From Deltaproteobacteria bacterium (GTDB taxonomy: Bacteria; Desulfobacterota; Desulfobacteria; Desulfobacterales; JAUVGT01): a stretch of 13,109 nucleotides of DNA. Below are positions 7,523 to 13,109 of the stretch, piece after piece. The DNA lies in NCBI GenBank assembly GCA_030593645.1, contig JAUVGT010000090.1, positions 1 through 13,109 of the forward strand, given 5' to 3'. The first letter of the stretch is position 1. The number at the start of each line of letters is the position of its first letter. Made by a program: the position numbers and the translations under genes. Under the pieces are notes generated by a model. That model saw nothing but the letters and a program-made list of their open reading frames with translations, was not told the DNA's origin and searched no databases.

Positions 7523-8863
7523 ATGAAAGATAAAACAGCAGATCATAGTAAAAAAAATAATTCATCCGGAATTGATGATTTTAATGAGAATCTTCAGAAT
7601 CTTGTGGTTGATCAGGCAAAGAAGATGATTGACCTCTCCCTTTATACGAAAGCAATTTTATCTACTGTTCCGGTAGCCCTTATCGGTGCTGATAAAAACG
7701 GTGTCATACGAAATATTAATCGAGCCGCTGAAGAGATACTTGAACTTGAATACAAGAAAATAAAAGGAAAGAAACTGTCTGATATTTTTGAATCCAAGTC
7801 AGCATTGCTGAAAAAAATTGGCGAAGCTCTGCATGACGGCCGTCCCTTTCATATGAGATCCGAAAATCTATTTCTTGCATCGGGAAGAGAAATAGTGGGC
7901 AATTTGTATATTCAGCCATTACTTGACGATGAACAGGAGATTTGCGGATTATTATTAACAGTAGAAGACCAGACATATATTCATTTTTTGCACGACGCGT
8001 TCAAACGTTATGTTCCGCCATCCGTTTCCGAAATCATCGCAAATGATCCACAGAGTCTCGAACTGGGGGGAGAAGAAAAAGTTTTGTCTGTACTTTTTTC
8101 AGATCTTGAAGGATTTACAACAATCTCAGAACAGCTGACCCCCAGGGAAATGGTTATGATTCTCAGTGATTATTTTACAGAGATGACAAAATGTGTATTT
8201 AAATATGAGGGGACGTTAAAGGAGTATGTCGGTGATGAACTTATGGCGATTTTTGGAGCTCCCATACAGCAAACAAATCATGAACTTCATGCGTGCGGGG
8301 CTGCAGTTGCCATGAAAGAGCGCCTTGTATCTCTTAGAAAAGAATGGGCGAAGATCGGACGTCCGGCATTGCGTGCACGGACAGGAATAAACACAGGACC
8401 CATGCTTGTCGGGAACCTTGGATCGCAGTATCGCTTTTCTTACGGTGTCATGGGGGATCATGTAAATCTTGCTTCAAGGCTTGAAGGCCTGTGCAAAATT
8501 TATGGAACTGACATACTGATCGGTGAGAGTACCGCGAAGGCCGCAAAAGAATCTTTTACAATGCGGGAATTGGATATGGTAAGGGTCAAGGGAAGGGAAC
8601 AGCCGGTGCGAATCTTCGAACTGATCGCCCAGAAAAAAAACAGTCTGTCGGAGAAATTCATGATGGCTTTACAGTGTTATGCTAAGGGATTAGAAGCCTA
8701 TCGCTCCCGAAATTGGAAAGCTGCAATCGATTCTATGGAGGAAGCCCTGAAATACCAGCCCGAAGATACTCCATCAAAGGTGATGGTAGACCGCTGCAGA
8801 GAATGCATGGAAAATCCTCCTGAAAAAGGCTGGGACAGGGTGTTTCAGCATACAAGGAAATAA
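7523..8863 (+). CDS. PAS-domain class III adenylate cyclase
   Basis: Product of 446 residues, cytoplasmic, with no membrane segment. A PAS domain covers about 41-150 (ILSTVPVALIGADKNGVIRN), and a class III cyclase homology domain about 186-370. All catalytic positions are visible: metal ligands Asp194 (FSDLEGFT) and Asp238 (EYVGDEL), adenine-selecting Lys233 and Asp312 (MGDHVNLASR), and transition-state Asn315 and Arg319. ATP to cAMP is therefore the expected reaction. The C-terminal 376-446 is the TPR-like tail common in this cyclase group (YAKGLEAYRSRNWKAAI, then a Trp-Asp near the end). No Shine-Dalgarno precedes ATG 7523; the next in-frame Met (residue 35) would still keep the PAS domain, so the start is uncertain. 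It heads a rightward operon and is divergent from the SulP/phosphatase unit, whose transporter carries a cNMP-binding domain. Confidence 0.93.
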   Translation: MKDKTADHSKKNNSSGIDDFNENLQNLVVDQAKKMIDLSLYTKAILSTVPVALIGADKNGVIRNINRAAEEILELEYKKIKGKKLSDIFESKSALLKKIGEALHDGRPFHMRSENLFLASGREIVGNLYIQPLLDDEQEICGLLLTVEDQTYIHFLHDAFKRYVPPSVSEIIANDPQSLELGGEEKVLSVLFSDLEGFTTISEQLTPREMVMILSDYFTEMTKCVFKYEGTLKEYVGDELMAIFGAPIQQTNHELHACGAAVAMKERLVSLRKEWAKIGRPALRARTGINTGPMLVGNLGSQYRFSYGVMGDHVNLASRLEGLCKIYGTDILIGESTAKAAKESFTMRELDMVRVKGREQPVRIFELIAQKKNSLSEKFMMALQCYAKGLEAYRSRNWKAAIDSMEEALKYQPEDTPSKVMVDRCRECMENPPEKGWDRVFQHTRK

Positions 8864-8896
8864 AAGCGTCTATTGGAGATAAAACCAGAAAACTCT

Positions 8897-8900
8897 GGAG
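8897..8900 (+). promoter_or_regulatory. Ribosome binding site fixing the M20-like start at 8906
   Basis: GGAG lies five bases before ATG 8906. The open frame extends upstream to a TTG at 8873, but that codon has no Shine-Dalgarno and adds only 11 non-conserved residues, so ATG 8906 is preferred. Confidence 0.75.
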
Positions 8901-8905
8901 ATGAT

Positions 8906-10063
8906 ATGAATGGTTATCTTGAAAAATTAACATCTTATGTTGATACAATTCGGTCAATTCAAGAAACTATTATTACCAATATTATATTGATTGGCCAGAT
9001 TCCGTCTCCCACATTCAAGGAAAAAAGACGGGCCAATGCCTTTCTGGAGAGGTTGTCGGAGCTTCAAGTTGATGAATGTACAATAGATGGGTATCGTAAC
9101 CCCATAGGAATCATCAGGGGGACATCCGACACAAAACCGCCGATATTTGTTATCGCGCACCTGGATACTCTTTTTCATAAGGATATTGATCATAATTTCA
9201 AAATTAAAGAGAATTCAATTATTGGACCTGGAATAACCGACAATTCTATCGGAGTCGGTGTACTTGTATCCTTGCCGGAAATATTTCGCATATTGGATCT
9301 TCGTTTTGAGTCTGATATTGTTCTGGGCGGTGTGATTCAATCAATCGGAAAAGGAAATTTACGTGGGATACGGCACCTTATCAAAACCTGGTCTACGCCG
9401 ATTAGGGCCGGTATCTGTATTGAAGGGACCGAGTTGGGGCGGCTTAATTATTATTCATCAGGAATGATAAGATGCGAAGTCGATTGCACTATTACAACAG
9501 GGTATGAATGGGAACAGAAATTTAAGCCGAATGCTATTTTGGTATTAAATGAAGTGATTAACCAGCTGCTGCAGTTACGGATGCCTCAGCGGCCGAGATC
9601 ACGGATAATTATCGGTAAGATATCCGGAGGCCAGAAACATGGTACAATAGCATACAGCGCGACACTTGGTTTTGAAATTCAGAGCGACTCAAGTAAAATG
9701 GTGAAATCAATATTTAAAGATGTAAAGGACATCATGGAAGGTGTCGGCCACGAATATGAAGTAGAGTTGAAACTGAAAACCATAAGTAATCTTAACGCGG
9801 CTAAACTAAAATATAACCATCCACTTGTGAAAAGTACTGTGGCAGTGATGCATGAGCTTGGTTTGAAGCCGACCAGCGGTCCAAGTGAGTCAGAACTTTC
9901 AATTTTTCTTTCACGCAAGATTCCGGCTGTAACTCTTGGGATTACATTTGGTAAGAATGAACAGGAAAAAGACGCCCAGGTGGAGATTGAACCCATGTTC
10001 AAGGGAATCGCCCAGATTATTGGTGTATTAATGGCAATAGATAGCGGAGTTTGCGATGAGTAA
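8906..10063 (+). CDS. M20-fold peptidase-like protein, probably catalytically altered
   Basis: Product of 385 residues resembling the zinc aminoacylase/carboxypeptidase M20 family: IPSPTFKEKRRANAFLERL near the N-terminus, AHLDT (His85, Asp87), the metal-bridging Asp of GPGITDN (Asp112), CIEGTE (Glu173) and the dimerisation-domain segment KISGGQKHGTIAYSA (238-252). The catalytic region is degenerate. The Glu-Glu pair (general base plus metal ligand) is replaced by Gln145-Ser146 in GGVIQSIGKGNLRG, and the C-terminal GITFGKNEQEKDAQVEIEP (345-363) has no His where the last zinc ligand should be. Hydrolysis by the normal mechanism looks unlikely; a binding or scaffolding role, or different chemistry, is possible. 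It follows the cyclase by 42 bases and overlaps the glycosyltransferase start by 8 bases, implying translational coupling. Fold call is good, function unknown. Confidence 0.82.
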   Translation: MNGYLEKLTSYVDTIRSIQETIITNIILIGQIPSPTFKEKRRANAFLERLSELQVDECTIDGYRNPIGIIRGTSDTKPPIFVIAHLDTLFHKDIDHNFKIKENSIIGPGITDNSIGVGVLVSLPEIFRILDLRFESDIVLGGVIQSIGKGNLRGIRHLIKTWSTPIRAGICIEGTELGRLNYYSSGMIRCEVDCTITTGYEWEQKFKPNAILVLNEVINQLLQLRMPQRPRSRIIIGKISGGQKHGTIAYSATLGFEIQSDSSKMVKSIFKDVKDIMEGVGHEYEVELKLKTISNLNAAKLKYNHPLVKSTVAVMHELGLKPTSGPSESELSIFLSRKIPAVTLGITFGKNEQEKDAQVEIEPMFKGIAQIIGVLMAIDSGVCDE

Positions 10064-11027
10064 AAGCTGGATTGAAACCAATACATTCCATTATTCTGAT
10101 TTTAATGATCTTGATAACCTGGTCAAAATGAAGAAAAGCAAGAATCTGGCGATATCACTTTGTCTGCCGACTCTTAATGAAGAAAAAACAATAGCCAAAG
10201 AAATTATTTTTATGAAATCGGAATTAATGACACGATATCCCCTGTTGGATGAAATTATTGTTATCGATTCCGGCTCCACAGACCGGACACTTGAAGTGGC
10301 CAAAGCATATGGCGCAGATATTTATGAAGCGGACAGTATCCTTTCCAGGCTTAATAAATTCAAAGGTAAAGGAGAAAACCTCTGGAAAGCCCTGCATGTT
10401 ACAAAAGGTGATATTATCATATACCTTGACGCGGACATCAAGAATATTCACCATCGATTTGCATACGGACTCCTCGGTCCCTTATTATTATCCGACAATA
10501 TAAAATATTCTAAAGCTTTTTATGACCGGCCTATTGCCACCGGGAAAAATAAGATAAGACCAACCGGCGGGGGGAGGGTTACCGAATTGGTCATTCGACC
10601 ATTGTTTTCTCTTTTTTTCCCTGAACTGACTCAGATTTTGCAGCCGTTGTCAGGTGAATATGCCGGGTATCGGGAGATATTTGAAAAAATACCGTTTCCT
10701 ATCGGATATGGTATAGAAACCAGTATGATTCTGGATATTTGTGAGAAATGGGGACTTGATGTGATTGCGCAGGTTGATCTTGATAAACGTATTCACAGAA
10801 ACCAGGACACAAAAGCACTGGGTAAAATGGCATTCGCGATATTAAAAACCTTTTTTAATCGAATTGAAAAAGCTGAACTCATTAATTTAAAGACAGAAAT
10901 GTTTGATGAAATCATTCAATATTACCTTGTCAAGGACGAGTTTAAGCCTGATACCATGAAATTTGAAGGATTTGAAAGACCCCCAATGATTGAGATTCCT
11001 GAATATCTTGAAAAATACAAAAAATAA
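10056..11027 (+). CDS. gpgS: Glucosyl-3-phosphoglycerate synthase (GT81)
   Basis: Product of 323 residues, a cytoplasmic GT-A retaining glycosyltransferase. It should transfer glucose from NDP-glucose to 3-phosphoglycerate, the first step to the compatible solute glucosylglycerate. Diagnostic motifs appear in order: LPTLNEE (37-43), IDSGSTDRT (70-78), GKGENLW (104-110), the metal-binding YLDAD (123-127), GGGRVTEL (171-178, matching the 3-phosphoglycerate-binding loop of mycobacterial GpgS), GYGIET (217-222) and RIHRNQ (245-250, catalytic/metal His247). Length is typical. ATG 10056 overlaps the stop codon of the M20-like gene, and moaA follows after 11 bases. The partner phosphatase GpgP is not evident; the HAD protein downstream is too small and lacks a cap domain. 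A mannosyl-transferring relative cannot be fully excluded, but the GT81 motifs favour GpgS. Confidence 0.88.
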   Translation: MSKSWIETNTFHYSDFNDLDNLVKMKKSKNLAISLCLPTLNEEKTIAKEIIFMKSELMTRYPLLDEIIVIDSGSTDRTLEVAKAYGADIYEADSILSRLNKFKGKGENLWKALHVTKGDIIIYLDADIKNIHHRFAYGLLGPLLLSDNIKYSKAFYDRPIATGKNKIRPTGGGRVTELVIRPLFSLFFPELTQILQPLSGEYAGYREIFEKIPFPIGYGIETSMILDICEKWGLDVIAQVDLDKRIHRNQDTKALGKMAFAILKTFFNRIEKAELINLKTEMFDEIIQYYLVKDEFKPDTMKFEGFERPPMIEIPEYLEKYKK

Positions 11028-11038
11028 TTAAGGGAAAA

Positions 11039-12031
11039 ATGACAGAAACTAAATTAATAGATAGATTTAACCGCAATTTAAATTATCTTCGTCTTTCGAT
11101 TACAGACCGCTGCAACATGGGATGTATTTATTGTGTTCCTAAAGACCTTGTCCCGAAGCTTTCCCACCAGGATATCCTAACCTATGAAGAAATACTTCGG
11201 CTTGTGCGGATTTGCGTAAACCTTGGAATCAACAAGGTCAGGGTAACCGGAGGTGAACCACTGGTCAGAAAGGGTGTGTATCAATTTCTAAAAGAATTAA
11301 ATCGTGTTGGAGGTATTAAAGATGTTGCCCTGACAACCAATGGCGTCCTTCTTTATGATAATATTCAAAAAATAAAATCCGCAGGAATAAAGCGTTTGAA
11401 TATCAGTCTTGATACCCTTAAAAAAGAAAAATTCAGGGAGATCACGGGAGTTGATAGGTTGGGTGAAGTGTGGAAGGGTATTATGAAGGCATGGGAGATG
11501 GGTTTTAGCCCCATAAAGATTAATGTGGTGGCGTTGAGTCATGTTAATGAAGATGAATTTATTGATTTCGCGGATCTTTCGTTTTCTTATCCTTTTCATA
11601 TTCGCTTCATTGAGCATATGCCTATCGGGGAATCTCGTATGAAAAATACAGATCCGTTACTCATTACCGATATCAAAAAGAAAATAAGTACCATGGGTAA
11701 GCTGGTCTCAGTTGACAAAGAAAGCAGCGATGGTCCGGCTGAGAGATATAAATTTGAAGGGGCAAAGGGTGAAATCGGATTCATCGGCGCCATCAGTCAG
11801 CATTTCTGTGAATCCTGTAACAGGTTGCGGCTAACCGCAAGCGGTCAACTCCGCCCCTGTCTTTTATCAGATATTAATGAAGATCTTAAAATTAAAATCA
11901 GGGCAGGCTGCTCGGATGAAGAAATTACTGAAACCATACTCAAAGCGGTCGCCCAGAAACCCTCAACGCATAGTCTTCTTGAAGACGAAAAGATCAGTGT
12001 ATCCTCGCAAATGTCTTCCATCGGTGGCTGA
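11039..12031 (+). CDS. moaA: GTP 3',8-cyclase MoaA (molybdenum cofactor)
   Basis: Product of 330 residues, a radical-SAM enzyme converting GTP to 3',8-cyclo-7,8-dihydro-GTP, the first committed step of molybdopterin synthesis. The N-terminal cluster motif is DRCNMGCIYC (Cys25, Cys29, Cys32), GGEP (71-74) is the SAM-binding element, and the C-terminal cluster is FCESCNRLRLTASGQLRPC (Cys257, Cys260, Cys274). The protein ends in the Gly-Gly tail (329-330) that MoaA needs for activity. Length matches the family, so this is an intact enzyme rather than a paralogue. AGGG at 11031-11034 precedes ATG 11039, 11 bases after gpgS, so co-transcription with gpgS is likely. No other moa gene lies in the window. 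The combination with gpgS is not a known pathway link; molybdo- or tungsto-enzymes such as formate dehydrogenase would be the users. Confidence 0.95.
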   Translation: MTETKLIDRFNRNLNYLRLSITDRCNMGCIYCVPKDLVPKLSHQDILTYEEILRLVRICVNLGINKVRVTGGEPLVRKGVYQFLKELNRVGGIKDVALTTNGVLLYDNIQKIKSAGIKRLNISLDTLKKEKFREITGVDRLGEVWKGIMKAWEMGFSPIKINVVALSHVNEDEFIDFADLSFSYPFHIRFIEHMPIGESRMKNTDPLLITDIKKKISTMGKLVSVDKESSDGPAERYKFEGAKGEIGFIGAISQHFCESCNRLRLTASGQLRPCLLSDINEDLKIKIRAGCSDEEITETILKAVAQKPSTHSLLEDEKISVSSQMSSIGG

Positions 12032-12460
12032 ACCAACAAAAAAAGAAAAACGCTTGTTCAGCCATAGGGCTCGCACAAAAATACAATAAACGGATTTTTA
12101 AAACGATCAAAAGAATAGGGCAGGAACCGGGTTAAAAAAATACCCGGGCCGTATTTGTGAGAGGCCACATTTACTCGCACTATTCAATATACGGCCCGGG
12201 AAATAAAAATAACCTGAAGCACATAAAGGTTGGCTACTCATCCATGCCTTTTTTAAATGGTAAATTGCGGTTGTGACTCAGGCCATTAATCTGGCTTTTA
12301 ACAGGTTGAAAAAGATGAATCAAGTAATATTTGATTAAAATTATTAAAAAATATAGCAATTTATATTGAATAAAAAGTATCTGCTGTTTAATTAGAAGCT
12401 TAAAGTAAAGAATAAGCAAATTGCTGTTTCTCTAAGTACTGTCTTTGAAACCACTTCTGC
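12032..12460. other. 429-base noncoding region between moaA and the HAD gene
   Basis: The region separates two convergent genes. It is strongly AT-rich apart from the GC-rich inverted repeat at 12127-12200. A short GCCA/TGGC hairpin with four T (12282-12299) is the only plus-strand terminator-like sequence for the moaA operon, and it is weak. One AT-rich open frame on the minus strand (12419-12234) encodes a low-complexity Ile/Leu/Lys peptide with no similarity I recognise. I see no convincing gene. Confidence 0.6.
12134..12200 (-). terminator. GC-rich intrinsic terminator, active on the minus strand
   Basis: CCCGGGCCGTAT (12143-12154) and ATACGGCCCGGG (12189-12200) are perfect 12-bp inverted copies. 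A nested 7-bp helix with one mismatch (12157-12163 with 12174-12180) fills the interior. On the minus strand the hairpin is followed by TATTTTTTT (12142-12134), a proper U-tract, so it should stop leftward transcription from the HAD gene about 260 bases after its stop codon. On the plus strand it is followed by an A-rich tract and is not expected to terminate. Confidence 0.75.
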
Positions 12461-12931
12461 TCAGGATCGCAGCGTAGCAGTTAATCTCAATGGATGTGTC
12501 AGAAGTTCAAAGGCTGATATGATACTTGTACAAACAATGTCTGCTGAGATTAACGTCCCCACAGCGGCACCCTCATCCAGTACAACCGCAATACCCAGGG
12601 CGGATTCTTTCAGCATCAGCTTATCATTTCTTCCGTTTCCGATACATACTGATTTTTTACAGCCAAGTTTTTTTACATATTCCAATTTTCCTATGTCCTG
12701 AGCTTCTTCAGGGAGAATAGATAAAGTACAGGAAATCCCTTCCAGCTGGGATCCGGCTTTTCCAAAAGTGTCAGCCGTCAAAACATGAATCGTGAGTTCG
12801 GCAGAAAGGATATCAAGACATTCCCTGACCCCTTTAATCAGCATACCATCACATGCCAGTGTGCCGTTATGGTCAAGCACAAGATGTTCAAGCTTTAATG
12901 TTCGATAACCGGGGATATCGATTTTAATCAT
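12461..12931 (-). CDS. Small HAD-superfamily protein, soluble P-type-ATPase-like
   Basis: Product of 156 residues, cytoplasmic, a minimal capless HAD fold like the group annotated as soluble P-type ATPase (COG4087). Motif I is LVLDHNGTLACDG with nucleophile Asp20, but the second acidic residue is Asn22. Motif II is Thr52 in LTADT, motif III Lys82, and motif IV GNGRND (98-103) with Asp103. The DxNGTLA pattern resembles P-type ATPase phosphorylation domains (DKTGT) more than typical phosphatases, and the general acid/base Asp is missing, so a slow phosphatase or phospho-protein role is possible. The substrate is unknown. AAGGA lies eight bases before the ATG. It is monocistronic here, convergent to moaA. 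It is an unlikely GpgP because it lacks a substrate-selecting cap. Confidence 0.85.
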   Translation of the reverse strand: MIKIDIPGYRTLKLEHLVLDHNGTLACDGMLIKGVRECLDILSAELTIHVLTADTFGKAGSQLEGISCTLSILPEEAQDIGKLEYVKKLGCKKSVCIGNGRNDKLMLKESALGIAVVLDEGAAVGTLISADIVCTSIISAFELLTHPLRLTATLRS

Positions 12932-12953
12932 TTTTATTTTCCTTTAATTGATG

Positions 12954-12998
12954 GTCTCGTAAAAAGTTCGAATGAGACGGTTTCGTAAAAAGTTCAAA
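12954..12998 (+). repeat. Two direct copies of a 19-base repeat
   Basis: 12954-12972 and 12980-12998 share GT(C/T)TCGTAAAAAGTTC(G/A)AA, two differences in 19 bases, at 26-base spacing. The first copy is also bounded by GTCTC (12954-12958) and GAGAC (12974-12978). The pair starts 22 bases upstream of the HAD start codon, so it overlaps the likely promoter area of that gene. The second copy appears to be the outer end of the palindromic element that follows. Confidence 0.7.
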
Positions 12999-13109
12999 TT
13001 CAAGGCGTGCAAATTTCGTAATCATGAAGCGTACTTATCGGACCCGCCCTGTTAAATCTGTCTTTTTATTTAACAGGGGAGTTGAATGATTGCGAAATGC
13101 AGCACAACG
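12979..13109. repeat. Palindromic intergenic repeat element, cut by the window end
   Basis: The element begins with the second TTTCGTAAAAAGTTC copy. ATTTCGTAATCAT (13013-13025) recurs inverted, with one mismatch, as ATGATTGCGAAAT (13086-13098). The centre is a perfect 11-bp hairpin, CCCTGTTAAAT (13047-13057) with ATTTAACAGGG (13068-13078), loop of 10. The nested symmetry suggests a MITE- or REP-like unit whose right terminal repeat lies beyond 13109. From memory, similar GTTTCGTAAAAAGT-ended palindromes are widespread in Desulfobacterota genomes. No coding frame is credible here. Confidence 0.6.

Noticed and set aside
8873..8905. Upstream TTG start for the M20-like protein.
   Set aside because: No Shine-Dalgarno before it, whereas ATG 8906 has GGAG at the right distance.
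12234..12419. Open frame of 61 residues on the minus strand between moaA and the HAD gene.
   Set aside because: Low-complexity Ile/Leu/Lys/Tyr translation expected from AT-rich DNA; no ribosome site or family resemblance.
12461..12931. HAD protein as the missing glucosyl-3-phosphoglycerate phosphatase.
   Set aside because: Capless 156-residue form with atypical motif I, on the opposite strand and 1.4 kb from gpgS; nothing supports that substrate.
12954..12998. Direct repeats as a CRISPR array.
   Set aside because: Only two imperfect copies with a 7-base gap; no spacer-sized intervals and no cas genes.

Overview
The window (13,109 bases, moderately AT-rich) reads as a piece of a Gram-negative chromosome. 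The best guess is a sulfate-reducing Desulfobacterota bacterium (Desulfobacterales-like). This rests on the gene repertoire (dCache-HAMP-SpoIIE phosphatase, class III cyclase with TPR-like tail, GT81 enzyme, small P-type-ATPase-like HAD protein) and on a TTTCGTAAAAAGTTC-type intergenic repeat that I associate from memory with that group. It is inference, not proof of taxonomy. No rRNA, tRNA, CRISPR array or complete insertion sequence was seen.

Layout. (1) 63-2471, rightward: an exported family-3 solute-binding protein followed by a DAACS/Glt-fold carrier whose sodium and substrate signature residues are largely replaced. A strong, probably bidirectional hairpin terminator (2482-2541) separates it from the next unit. 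(2) 7065-2540, leftward: a membrane dCache-HAMP-PP2C (SpoIIE-type) phosphatase, then a SulP anion transporter with C-terminal STAS and cyclic-nucleotide-binding domains. A candidate 52-residue ORF (4946-4788) overlaps the phosphatase 3' end and stops 22 bases before the SulP gene. (3) 7066-7522: a noncoding divergent region that contains a 245-bp segment bounded by perfect 11-bp inverted repeats, like a small MITE or IS remnant. (4) 7523-12031, rightward: PAS-class III adenylate cyclase, an M20-fold protein lacking key catalytic residues, glucosyl-3-phosphoglycerate synthase, and MoaA, with tight spacing and one 8-base overlap suggesting one operon. (5) 12032-12460: noncoding, with a GC-rich hairpin followed by a T-run on the minus strand. 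(6) 12931-12461, leftward: a small HAD/soluble P-type-ATPase-like protein. (7) 12954-13109: repeats, most likely the left part of a palindromic repeat element cut by the window end.

How the parts may work together. The centre looks like a signalling island. An amino-acid-type dCache sensor controls a PP2C phosphatase; the adjacent SulP transporter has a STAS domain (the substrate class of such phosphatases) and a cNMP-binding domain; and a cyclase able to make cAMP is encoded divergently. The proposal that one anion transporter is gated both by STAS phosphorylation and by cAMP is inference from domain pairing. The cyclase also leads the operon for a compatible-solute precursor (glucosyl-3-phosphoglycerate) and the first molybdopterin step. 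The least conventional items are the degenerate DAACS carrier next to a binding protein, the catalytically depleted M20 protein beside gpgS, and the overlapping small ORF.
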